Made by a program: the position numbers and the translations under genes. Below, in pieces: positions 55,940-63,317 of a DNA stretch of 63,317 nt; the stretch's first letter is position 1; every line of letters begins with the position of its first letter. The DNA comes from Shinella fusca (GTDB lineage: Bacteria > Pseudomonadota > Alphaproteobacteria > Rhizobiales > Rhizobiaceae), in assembly GCF_014203155.1 (NCBI RefSeq), contig NZ_JACHIK010000023.1, positions 1-63,317 of the forward strand, written 5' to 3'. The notes under the pieces were generated by a model that worked only from the letters and a program-made list of their open reading frames with translations, had not been told where the DNA came from and did not search any database.

Positions 55940-56899
55940 TCAATTGACCGAGAGCTTCTTCATCTTCCGGTACAGCGTCGCGCGGCTGATGCCGAGCATG
56001 TCCGCCGCCTGGCTGACATTGCCGCCGGCACGGGTGAGCACGCGGCGAAGGGCAGCACGTTCGGCGTGGTCGAGCTCACGCCCTTCCTCTACCCGATCCT
56101 CGCGCAGGAGATCGGAGGCCGCGATTCCTGTCGCGATGCGCCGGTCATCAAGGCCGAGGGCCTGCCTTGCCGCTCGGGTGGCGCCAAGGACGAGATCGTC
56201 GCGGTCAATCGCGAGCAAGGCCGGTGCCGCTTTGCCGTCAATGGGCACGAGAAGGATGCGAGCCGCCGAAAAGGCACGGCGGAAGAGACCTGCCTCGATC
56301 CGTGCGGCGGCATCGCGCACGGCCTGGGAGAGGATCGACATGATCATCTCGTTGGCGTCGTTGCGGCAGCTGGAGATGTCGATGGCCGCCGCAACGCGGC
56401 CGGCATGGTCACGGATCGGCGCCGTCGTGCAGGAAAGACCAGTGTTGCACGACAGGAAATGCTGGTCGCGCAGGATCAGCACGGCTCGCTCATCGGCAAG
56501 CGCCGTGCCGATTCCGTTGGTACCGACGCTGGCTTCGCTCCAGACCGTGCCGGACCAGAGGCCGACGCCGCGGAAGTCACGGTCGTCGCCCGCCGCGCCG
56601 CGGCGTTCAAGCGCAATGCCGTTCTCATCCGTCAAAAGCAGGCAGCAGCCGGCCTTCCCGACGGTCGCGAACAGCCGGTCGATCTCGCCACGCGCCTCTT
56701 CGATCAGCGCGTTGGAACGGTATCGGGCCTGCCGGAACTCGGCGTCGCTGAGCCGCCAGGGCGTGCGGTCTTCCTCAGGGGAGAGACCGTGAAGGGTGAG
56801 GCAGCGGCGCCAGGAGGCTGCGACTAAGGAACTTGCCGCAGCCGAGGAATGGGCCGCAACGGTATGCACATGATCTGCGTGATCGAAACGCATAGGCAT
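55940..56899 (-). CDS. AcoR-like regulator with GAF and Fis domains, no AAA+ domain
   Basis: A 319-residue protein. The N-terminal half has the AcoR-type GAF sensor (SWRRCLTLHGLSPEED, LWSGTVWSEASVGTNGIGTAL, CRNDANEMIMSIL) and the C-terminus is a Fis helix-turn-helix (NVSQAADMLGISRATLYRKMKKL). The central sigma-54-activating AAA+ domain of AcoR is missing, yet the join is clean, so this is a real short form rather than a truncation. GGAGGAAAG precedes the ATG at 56899. It should control the aldehyde dehydrogenase gene. Confidence 0.85.
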   Translation of the reverse strand: MPMRFDHADHVHTVAAHSSAAASSLVAASWRRCLTLHGLSPEEDRTPWRLSDAEFRQARYRSNALIEEARGEIDRLFATVGKAGCCLLLTDENGIALERRGAAGDDRDFRGVGLWSGTVWSEASVGTNGIGTALADERAVLILRDQHFLSCNTGLSCTTAPIRDHAGRVAAAIDISSCRNDANEMIMSILSQAVRDAAARIEAGLFRRAFSAARILLVPIDGKAAPALLAIDRDDLVLGATRAARQALGLDDRRIATGIAASDLLREDRVEEGRELDHAERAALRRVLTRAGGNVSQAADMLGISRATLYRKMKKLSVN

Positions 56900-56953
56900 C
56901 CGCTTTCCTCCCGAAGGCTTCCTACCAATGCACCAGACTATAATGCAGAGCAC

Positions 56954-57369
56954 ACCGTAGTCTGTCTCCAGATGTCAGTCCAGTTGGCCTGCCTGCGATG
57001 AATGCATACATCGCCCATCCTCGGGCTTCAACGCGAAGGGGGGGGCGCGCGTCCCGGTGGGGGTACTGCAGGTCCCCTGGACAGGCTTCCCCACCGCGTC
57101 CGTATCCTGGAAATGAATGGTGACGGGAACTGGCTCGCCAACGAGGCAAATACAAAAGCCCCGTCGGGACGAAACCGGCCCGCGGAAATAGTTCGCCTCT
57201 CCATCGTCGGAAAATGGCAAAGGGCGAGCGAATGCCGGAAACGGTGTCGCGGGCTGGCATGCCCCAAGGGGCATAGCGGCGAACGACATGCCTATTCCTA
57301 TAACCACCCATATGTAGCGGAATGTTTATGAGGCGATGAAGGCCTTTCGTCCGCCGCTGCTGCGGTTCG
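56954..57369. other. Intergenic stretch, nothing recognised
   Basis: About 415 bases with only short overlapping frames and no recognisable domain. Promoter sequences for the GAF-Fis gene should be at its left end. Confidence 0.35.
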
Positions 57370-57576
57370 TTAGAACTCCACGCCTTCCAGTTTCCCGATC
57401 AGCGTGTTGCGATCCTCGACGGACTTCAGGCGCACCGTCAGGGCCGTGCTCTTGACGGGAACCTGGGGCGGCAGGGACACGGCAACGCCCGGAATGTTCT
57501 CCGCCGCCCACTGGCGGAAGCGGGGCAGCTTGTTCGGGCCGATGATGGGGAAGGTATGGCTGTATCTGAAGGTCAT
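57370..57576 (-). CDS. Small hypothetical protein
   Basis: A 68-residue protein starting MTFRYSHTFPIIGPNKLP, with mixed hydrophilic and hydrophobic sequence (AAENIPGVAVSLPPQVPV). The ribosome binding site is weak (AGAAAG). I do not recognise the family. Confidence 0.45.
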   Translation of the reverse strand: MTFRYSHTFPIIGPNKLPRFRQWAAENIPGVAVSLPPQVPVKSTALTVRLKSVEDRNTLIGKLEGVEF

Positions 57577-57785
57577 TTCTGGTCTTTCTGGATAGGGCAA
57601 CGGACACGGCAAGGCCGACCGGCGTTGCTCCGCAGGTTTCAATCTCGGATCGGCAATTCCTGGCATCACTCTTACCGTGGCAGGTAGTGACGCCAGGCAA
57701 TCAGCGTCCGGCGCTGACCCTATGGATGGAACGAACGGGAAGCCGCCGCCGGCGTGTGGGGCCTGTCGAAGACATCGGCATCGCC

Positions 57786-58322
57786 TCAGCCCCCGATCAT
57801 TTGCGGTTCACCGGGCGGCGGTTTTCTACCGCCCGTGCAGCGGAAGGGTTCGGGGTGCTCCGGTTCATCATCGAGCGCCCGCACGAAGGCGGCGAGCTCG
57901 GCGTCGTCGAGCCTGTCTGCGGCCTCTCCAAGCGAAAACCATTGCCGCTGTCTTTGCCCCTTCTCCCGCCAATGGCTGAGCGTGCCGCGCACGTTCATGC
58001 CGAACACTGTGACACGGCAGAGTGCCTGCGAACCGTCGTCCAGGATCTTCTGGTACCGAAAGGCCATCATCGGTGACGGCGAAATATCGCCGATGACGCC
58101 TGCCTCCTCGAAGGCTTCGCGCGAGGCCGCGACGAGGAGCGGATATCCCTTCACCGGCCACCCCTTGGGCACGATCCAACGCCCGCGTGCACGCGAGGTG
58201 ATGAGCAATATCCTCATCTCGCCATCGCGCTGGATGCGCCAGGGAAGGGCGCCGACCTGCTGCCGTTCGCCCGGCACGTCAGCACCGGAGACGTGTTCCG
58301 TCACCTTGACTGCCAGATTCAT
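57786..58322 (-). CDS. NUDIX hydrolase
   Basis: A 178-residue NUDIX protein. IVPKGWPVKGYPLLVAASRE then AFEEAGVIGD forms the Nudix box with the REAFEEAGV core; the earlier acidic position of the box is Ala instead of Glu, as in a known rhizobial subgroup. These enzymes hydrolyse nucleoside diphosphate derivatives or diphosphoinositol-like substrates. The start at 58322 overlaps the upstream zinc-ribbon stop as ATGA. Confidence 0.87.
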   Translation of the reverse strand: MNLAVKVTEHVSGADVPGERQQVGALPWRIQRDGEMRILLITSRARGRWIVPKGWPVKGYPLLVAASREAFEEAGVIGDISPSPMMAFRYQKILDDGSQALCRVTVFGMNVRGTLSHWREKGQRQRQWFSLGEAADRLDDAELAAFVRALDDEPEHPEPFRCTGGRKPPPGEPQMIGG

Positions 58323-58462
58323 TGCCGGGCCCTCCACAACAGGCCCGGCGCACTACGCGGGACGATAGCGATGGGCGTCCGGCACCAGGGGCAACGGACT
58401 GCGGCCCGTGGCTGGGGCCGGTCGCAGGAAAGGCAGACACGGAAGAGCTGGGAGAGAGACAT
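58319..58462 (-). CDS. 47-residue zinc-ribbon protein coupled to the NUDIX gene
   Basis: Too short for most gene finders. The frame from the ATG at 58462 reads MSLSQLFRVCLSCDRPQP, then RCPWCRTPIAIVPRS, with two CxxC pairs (CLSC and CPWC) spaced as in a rubredoxin-like zinc ribbon. GGAGCG lies 7 bases before the start and the stop overlaps the NUDIX start as ATGA. Good site, coupling and paired cysteines all support translation. Role unknown. Confidence 0.65.
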   Translation of the reverse strand: MSLSQLFRVCLSCDRPQPRAAVRCPWCRTPIAIVPRSAPGLLWRARQ

Positions 58463-58879
58463 GGATACGCTCCATCGATGCGCCGGATAGAGGCGCAAAT
58501 GAACCGCACTGTTTGGTCGTGGGGTTCCCGGAGCGGCGGGGTCTGCGGCGGCGTTACAGGTTTAGGGCTGCCGGCTCCGGGGAACGGAGCGTGCTTGATC
58601 GATCAGCCGCGATATCCTGACAAACGTATCCATGTGCATGCCCCCGACATGGCCTTTCATTGCGGCGATTTCAAGAGCTAAATTGGCGCTCCTAGCGCCT
58701 GCCGCAATTGGATGCGGCTAAGTCGCGTAGCACTCGCATGATCACCCCGGCGCATATATCCGATCGGCAGGTCGGCAGGGTGAACGCCCTTTCAAAGGAA
58801 TTGGACATGTCCGCCTCAATTTGCGGGTGCCGAAACCGTCACCGGTCGGATTCCGAGCCGAGCACGGTGGCCTAATCGC
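58463..58879. other. Intergenic stretch, nothing recognised
   Basis: About 400 bases with no convincing gene. It leads into the lacI remnant on the plus strand. Confidence 0.35.
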
Positions 58880-59290
58880 TTGCCGGCGCGCCGATCTCCG
58901 GCGTCATCGCGCTTGGCACCGAACTAACGGAGGCCGACATCCCCCTCATCCAGGGCTTCGGCCTGCCTACGGTCTTCATCGACACGTTCCACGACGTGCT
59001 CGACGCCAATTTCGTCGACATGAACAACGAGGATGCCGTCTGCAAGGCGCTGTCCTGTTTCCGCATTCAGGGCTTCCAGCGTACCAGCTTCGTCGCCCCC
59101 CATGTGGACAAGACCAATTTCCGCTTGCGCCGCGGGTCTTCTTCAAGAACATGGGGGCTCGGCATGCCGGTGAACGAGGCCGATATCCTCTGGGTGGAAT
59201 TACGACCGAACTTATCTCGATATCCGCGCCCTGCTCTCGACCGGCCTCGACCTCGCCGGATGCTATTTCTGCACCAAAGACTCCTCGTTT
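58880..59290 (+). pseudogene. LacI-family regulator remnant
   Basis: The plus strand reads GVIALGTELTEADIPLIQGF, then GLPTVFIDTFHDVLDANFVD, then MNNEDAVCKALSCF, the ligand-domain core of a LacI regulator. After about position 59120 the frame shifts and pieces such as YDRTYLDIRALLSTGLDLAG appear in another frame. The DNA-binding domain is missing. This is a decayed copy. Confidence 0.75.
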
Positions 59291-59919
59291 GCTATTGGCC
59301 CTGTAGTGATGAGGCAGGGGCCGGCCGGACGGCTTGCGGGACTGCTCGAACCCCCTTCACACGATCCGACATAGGAACCCGGCTGCGGTCTGCGATCCTG
59401 ATAAAGATCATCGTCATGAGGGCTCTTCTCTCTCCAACAAGCCTGCCCTCCTCCCGGCCCTCTTCTCCTCCCACCGCAACCAAACCGCCCCCCCGCCTCA
59501 GCGAAATGGTCACCGTTCAGTGCGATAGGGTCCACGCAAGATGGGAAAATCGGACCCCCAACGGGCGCTACCGTCGTGCCAGGTTCGATCAGAAAGAAGG
59601 AGAAGACCTACCGGAAGGTGGGCTGACAGCAGCTCCGCCAGGACGGATCCAGCTCTCGGAAAGTGAGGCCAGTCTGTCGCGATCCCTGTGCCGGTCAGTT
59701 CGGTTCTATCCCTGTGCCAACGCCAGAGCACGCGCTGTTAGCGTGGACGGCTACCTCGTCGAACCCCGGGCGCGGTTGCTGCGACTCCGAATAGAAGCAT
59801 GATGCGAACTGCCCGGCATCCCCTCGGCTCAGAGGAGCTTGGCGCGTTGCCATGCGACGTTAACCTGCCGCCCCATTGATGGAAAACATGCGGGCCATTG
59901 CTTTGGCCAAGGGGAAAAT
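59291..59919. other. Region without recognised gene
   Basis: About 630 bases with overlapping low-quality frames on both strands, arginine- and serine-rich, without a domain. Probably remnant DNA between the lacI and tacT pseudogenes. Confidence 0.35.
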
Positions 59920-60427
59920 CTAGTGGGCAATGTTCGCGAGCCAGAGGCGAATGTCGTCGATGGAACGCATCAGGATGGAAGGGTTGTCGCGAGAGGGAAT
60001 GAACCCCCAGCCCTGCCAGTAGCGCTCGGCCTCCGCGTCGACCGCCCTGACGACGACGGCGCGGCCGCCGACGATGTCCGCCCCGGCGAGGCAGCGGTTC
60101 AAGGCATCCTTGACCAGCCCGCTACCGATACCGCGCGCCCGGTATGGTTCTGATCAACAGCCAGTTGTCCGATCAAAAGGCAAGGGATCGGGTCCGGTGG
60201 CCGTCCGGTGCGAATGGCCCGCGGCGCACTGTTCGGCTGAATGACACTCGGGGCAGGCCCATAATAGCCGACCAAGACTTGTTCATCGTGCATGACCAGG
60301 ACGCGCGTGAAGCCGCGCGCCTGGCTTGAGCGGGCGAAACCGTCAACCACGCATCGAGCGCTGGCTTGCCACAATCGAATGCGTCGAGCCGGTGCGCGTC
60401 ATCAGGCAATTCGGGGCGTGAAACCAC
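59920..60427 (-). pseudogene. TacT-type GNAT acetyltransferase toxin, frameshifted
   Basis: The parts of a GNAT toxin of the TacT/DUF1778-linked class occur in three frames: FDCGKPALDAWL near the start, then SSQARGFTRVLVMHDEQVLV and IGQLAVDQNHTGR in the second, and GIGSGLVKDA, NRCLAGADIVGGRAVVV and RYWQGWGFIPSRDN in the third. At least two frameshifts (near 60335 and 60135) break it, so no functional toxin is made unless they are sequence errors. Confidence 0.82.
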
Positions 60428-60430
60428 CGC

Positions 60431-60718
60431 CTAGCGTTCCCAAGGAGCTATACGGCGGCGCAACCGTTCCGCCGCCTTTGGAGGCGGAACGGTTGCGGGA
60501 GCGGAGATGGCCCGCATGAACGCATCATGCGCATCGGGCGAAAGGCGGATGACGGTTTCATTGAGGATCGCGGTCTGCGCTTCATGCAGCGCGGCGCGGC
60601 GCATGAACTCGGTGCGGGACAGGCCGAGCAGTTCCGCGCCACGATCGATGATTGTCAGATTGTCGTCGCTAAACCGCATCGAGACGGTTATTTCCTTTCG
60701 CGGGACCGTGCCTGCCAT
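60431..60718 (-). CDS. tacA: DUF1778 antitoxin, TacA-like
   Basis: A 95-residue DUF1778 antitoxin: KEITVSMRFSDDNLTIIDRG (ribbon-helix-helix DNA-binding part), then AELLGLSRTEFMRRAALHEA and a C-terminal toxin-binding tail. GGAGCG precedes the start. It is intact, 3 bases upstream of the broken toxin gene, so only the antitoxin half of the pair is likely to work here. Confidence 0.87.
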   Translation of the reverse strand: MAGTVPRKEITVSMRFSDDNLTIIDRGAELLGLSRTEFMRRAALHEAQTAILNETVIRLSPDAHDAFMRAISAPATVPPPKAAERLRRRIAPWER

Positions 60719-60950
60719 GGTGCGCTCCTGTGCAGCGAATGTATAACGCGAAATGCAATACTCTTGCGTTTCAAGCGGCGATGAGGTGCGCTGACGGCAT
60801 ATTGCGGCGAGATGGATCTATACCGCAATGCAGAGCTCAGAACGTCAGTTTTTCCCCGATTAAAGCATGCACTATGTCTATCGGAACGGGCGCATGAACA
60901 ATGAGACTGTTTTGATGCCTGTATTCACCCTTGAAACTGTGTGGCGGCAG

Positions 60951-60988
60951 GGTAGAATGGTAGAAAAGTAGCTGCTCAGGTAGAATGG
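60951..60988 (+). repeat. Direct repeat upstream of vapB
   Basis: GGTAGAATGG occurs at 60951-60960 and again at 60979-60988, 28 bases apart. The repeats sit just before the vapB start, where VapB or VapBC would autorepress. They are candidate operator half-sites. Confidence 0.5.
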
Positions 60989-60999
60989 AGTGTCGCCAC

Positions 61000-61248
61000 A
61001 TGAGTCTCAACGTGAAGGATCCAGAAGCACATCGCCTTGCTCAGGCTATTGCCCATGCGACCGGGCAGAGTATGAGCCGCGTCGTGACCGACGCTCTGCG
61101 TGAGCGGTATGCACAAATTGAAAAACAGAGAGGCAGGGCTTCGGTCGGAGAACTTCTGGCGATCGCTGACAGAGCTGCGGCCCATCTGAAACGACCTTAT
61201 GCCGATCACGCCAAGCTTCTCTATGACGAGGACGGCCTGCCGAAATGA
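61000..61248 (+). CDS. vapB: VapB-type antitoxin
   Basis: An 82-residue antitoxin starting MSLNVKDPEAHRLAQAIAHA, with TGQSMSRVVTDALRERYAQI as the DNA-binding helices and a C-terminal tail that would bind the toxin. It resembles the Rv0623/PSK-type VapB family. The ATG at 61000 has GGAG 10 bases upstream; an ATG at 60985 is less likely. It overlaps vapC as ATGA. Confidence 0.85.
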   Translation: MSLNVKDPEAHRLAQAIAHATGQSMSRVVTDALRERYAQIEKQRGRASVGELLAIADRAAAHLKRPYADHAKLLYDEDGLPK

Positions 61249-61634
61249 TTATCGACACATCCGCCATGGTGGCGATACTTTATGGCGAGCCGGAAGCCGT
61301 TCCCTTCACGCGACTGATCCACGATTCTGCAACCAGCCGAATCAGCGTGGCGAACTATTTGGAACTGTCCATGGTGATCGAAAAGCAACTCGGGCCGGAA
61401 GGCATGAGGCAGGCCGATGCTTTCTTCCGCCGTGCAGCGATCAACATAGAGCCAGTGACCGTCGAACAAGGCCATCTGGCCCGACAGGCATTCCTCGATT
61501 TCGGGAAGGGCAGACACAAAGCTGGACTGAATTTCGGTGACTGTTTTGCCTACGCTCTTGCCCGGGATTTCGACGAGCCGTTGTTATTCAAGGGTACCGA
61601 CTTCACAGAGACAGACATCCGTTCGGTTGCATGA
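61245..61634 (+). CDS. vapC: VapC PIN-domain ribonuclease toxin
   Basis: A 129-residue PIN-domain protein. Catalytic acidic residues are all present: D4 in MIIDTSAM, E40 in ANYLELS, D99 in NFGDCFAYALA and D119 in FKGTDF. VapC toxins cleave tRNA or rRNA to stop growth. The pair with vapB appears intact. Confidence 0.92.
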   Translation: MIIDTSAMVAILYGEPEAVPFTRLIHDSATSRISVANYLELSMVIEKQLGPEGMRQADAFFRRAAINIEPVTVEQGHLARQAFLDFGKGRHKAGLNFGDCFAYALARDFDEPLLFKGTDFTETDIRSVA

Positions 61635-61962
61635 CACACGCGACTTGGAATGATGATTCGGCTGCTAGCGCCCTTTACTGGCGTTTTGGCTTCCGCAAAG
61701 CGGTTCCGCTTTCGACCCCATCTCTGCCCGTCCATTCTCCGTGAGACGAACGGCAGGTTTCAGGCAGGGAAGCCCCTTTAACGGCGACAATGAGGGTCGG
61801 AAGCTGAACGGCTGGCGCGCGGTGGTCTGCGGACAGGCAGCTTTTAGCAAGCTGTGGGCTGAACCGGAAACTGTGTGGTGCCGAACTGCGGGATTTGCAC
61901 CAGACTACATTGGTCGGCGACCGTAAGAAAAATTCAAAGCTGTTTCGTTGGACACATAGCCA
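61635..61962. other. Intergenic stretch, nothing recognised
   Basis: About 330 bases between vapC and the methyltransferase remnant; no gene was recognised. Confidence 0.35.
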
Positions 61963-62367
61963 TCAATAGCATCCGCTTCGACGCTTCGAATTAAAATCAT
62001 CGCGCATGACTTGACGCTCTGAGGCGGTAGCATCCTTGATGGGTGCCCATGCTGGGTGGTCAACCCGTTGGTCCCACAACTCTAACGCAGCCTGTACCGG
62101 CACTGTTGCGGTGTCGGCAAACTCGGTGCGAACGCTCAAGACCTCCAGTCCCGCGCCTGAGAGCAACACCTGGCACTTGCCTTGCGTGTCGGCAACCTCG
62201 CCATAGGCGAGGTGGATTCCGCGGCGTGCAGCGACTTCCACGGCGCGTTGCGATAGTCCGAACGGCTTGGCAGGCGTCTCGAAGGCAAGAACACCTCCGG
62301 CCTTGAGGAAGGTCACCCAATGCCGCAAAGCACCGGCAACGTCCGACATGAGCACCAAGGCCGACGC
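61963..62367 (-). pseudogene. SAM-dependent methyltransferase C-terminal fragment
   Basis: The minus strand reads FASALVLMSDVAGALRHWVT, FLKAGGVLAFETPAKPFGLS and AAWAPIKDATASERQVMRDD-like C-terminal sequence, which fits the second half of a class I methyltransferase. The N-terminal SAM-binding part is missing, replaced at about 62345-62375 by IS66 sequence. Confidence 0.6.
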
Positions 62368-62665
62368 GAACATCTCGGCCATTGCGCGTCGGTTTGGCGT
62401 CAATCGCGGACTTTTGAACACATGGCGGCGGGCGGCAGGGCAGATTGGTCCGGCTTCAGCCGTTGCCGCGGCGGAACAACCCGTTTTCGTGCCGATCATG
62501 ATCGCCGACCATCAAAATGAACGGCACGCTGATGAAGCAGATGCCAGCGCGGGCGCCGCCGGCCGGATCGAGATCGAACTCGGCGGCGGGCGGATGATCG
62601 TTACAGGCAATGTTGCTCCCGACCTGGCGCATGCGGTGGTGACAGCACTACGGGGTAGACGGTGA
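62348..62665 (+). pseudogene. tnpA: IS66 TnpA, 5'-truncated
   Basis: The frame reads ANISAIARRFGVNRGLLNTW, the second part of the helix-turn-helix, then GRIEIELGGGRMIVTGNVAP near the end, typical of IS66 TnpA (accessory protein). The normal first 30-40 residues are missing, replaced by sequence from the methyltransferase remnant. Overlaps tnpB by 4 bases. Confidence 0.82.
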
Positions 62666-63015
62666 TCGGTCCTGCGAGGGGGCTGAGGATCATGGTGGCG
62701 ACCCAACCGGTCGATTTCCGGCGTGGGATGAACGGCCTGATCGCATTGGTGGCGTCCGCCCTTTCGGCCGATCCCTATTGCGGCGATATTTTTGTTTTCC
62801 GGGCCAAGCGGCGCGACCGGTTGCGCTGCATTTATTGGGACGGGTCAGGGATGATCCTTTCGACAAAATGGCTGGAAAGCGGGACGTTCACTTTCCCGCC
62901 CGTCAAGGATGGCGCTCTTCACATGACCCCCGAGGAGTTCGGCCTGCTTGTTGCGGGTCTGGACTGGACGCAGGTCCGGCAAAAGCCCGTGAAGCGCCCG
63001 ACGAAAGTTGCTTGA
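62662..63015 (+). CDS. tnpB: IS66 TnpB accessory protein
   Basis: A 117-residue protein with the IS66 Orf2 signature: VATQPVDFRRGMNGLIALV, DIFVFRAKRRDRLRCIYWDGSG and GTFTFPPVKDG. It begins with GTG overlapping the tnpA stop. It is required for IS66 transposition but is not the transposase. Confidence 0.93.
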   Translation: MIGPARGLRIMVATQPVDFRRGMNGLIALVASALSADPYCGDIFVFRAKRRDRLRCIYWDGSGMILSTKWLESGTFTFPPVKDGALHMTPEEFGLLVAGLDWTQVRQKPVKRPTKVA

Positions 63016-63063
63016 TCTCATTGTATTTGCTTGCAGATTCATGCCGATGTGGTAGTTTTCGGC

Positions 63064-63317
63064 ATGTCTCTTCGCCACGATCAGCTCCCGCAGGATGTCG
63101 AGCAACTGAGCCGGATGGTCCTCGATCTGAGAGCGGAAGTTGCCTATCTGAAGCGGCTCATCCACGGCGCAAGATCAGAGGGGCTTTCGACAATCGACCC
63201 CGCACAGACCAGTCTCGATCCTGGTGATCTTTCGGCTGTTCCGGTCGCCGCCAACGACGATCAGCCTGACGGTTCCCGGCACAAGGCTCGTGGCCGACAG
63301 TCCGCAGCCCGCAATAT
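63064..63317 (+). CDS. tnpC: IS66 TnpC transposase, N-terminal part only
   Basis: Begins MSLRHDQLPQDVEQLSRMVL with a coiled-coil-like region (DLRAEVAYLKRLIHGARSE) and continues to the end of the window (84 codons). This is the start of the DDE transposase of IS66; the catalytic domain lies beyond the window. Confidence 0.85.
   Translation, partial: MSLRHDQLPQDVEQLSRMVLDLRAEVAYLKRLIHGARSEGLSTIDPAQTSLDPGDLSAVPVAANDDQPDGSRHKARGRQSAARN

Larger units (their letters stand above)
62348..63317 (+). mobile_element. IS66-family insertion sequence, truncated left, running off the right edge
   Basis: Three genes in the usual IS66 order (tnpA, tnpB, tnpC) lie in tandem with coupled starts. The left end has lost the N-terminal part of tnpA and no terminal inverted repeat was seen. 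The right end is outside the window. Confidence 0.87.

Noticed and set aside
59291-59919. Coding region in the 630-base stretch before the tacT remnant
   Set aside because: Frames on both strands are arginine/serine-rich with no domain or good ribosome binding site.

Overview
The window looks like an accessory region (plasmid, chromid or a variable chromosomal stretch) of a high-GC Rhizobiaceae bacterium of the Ensifer, Shinella or Rhizobium kind. The basis is codon and base usage, the families present (TAXI and DctPQM TRAP transporters, core-MetE/DUF1852, rhizobial small proteins, IS66) and the style of operons. No rRNA, tRNA, CRISPR array or replication origin was seen.

Layout. 0.2-3.0 kb: small rhizobial proteins and an nrdHI-nrdE class Ib ribonucleotide reductase operon behind a cobalamin riboswitch; nrdE is cut off after about 220 codons and nrdF is absent. 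3.5-8.5 kb: a mesX-mesD-flavin reductase operon (folate-independent methionine synthesis), then a second cobalamin riboswitch in front of a double-hotdog thioesterase and a MetR-like LysR regulator. Two B12-sensing leaders and one B12-independent methionine synthase make this a vitamin-B12 response island. 8.7-13.4 kb: a LysR regulator divergent from an MFS / cyclophilin-like / cupin / zinc alcohol dehydrogenase operon. 13.5-23.7 kb: two tandem TAXI-type TRAP transporters, a DUF1850 protein and a DctB/DctD-like two-component system; a near-consensus sigma-54 promoter lies before the second transporter. 23.7-30.8 kb: LacI regulator, DctPQM TRAP transporter, VOC protein, RuBisCO-like protein and DUF1537 kinase, best read as 3-oxo-isoapionate (branched sugar acid) catabolism. 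30.9-36.5 kb: a caa3-type cytochrome oxidase operon. 36.5-48.9 kb: a probable Amadori-compound (fructosyl-amine) or related catabolic locus: FrlB-like SIS deglycase, FrlC-like epimerase, FrlD-like PfkB kinase, two flavin oxidoreductases, an ornithine cyclodeaminase homologue, a polar amino acid ABC transporter, and GntR and LacI regulators. A 14-bp palindrome around GAGAACGTTCTC recurs at four promoters here, which suggests one LacI regulon. 49.2-56.9 kb: NhaA, a SulP transporter, gene remnants, and an aldehyde dehydrogenase with a frameshifted DUF779 gene and a GAF-Fis regulator. 57.4-63.3 kb: decayed accessory DNA with a zinc-ribbon/NUDIX pair, remnants of lacI, tacT and a methyltransferase gene, an intact vapBC module, and an IS66 element running off the end.

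All calls are made by eye from translated sequence; no database search was run.
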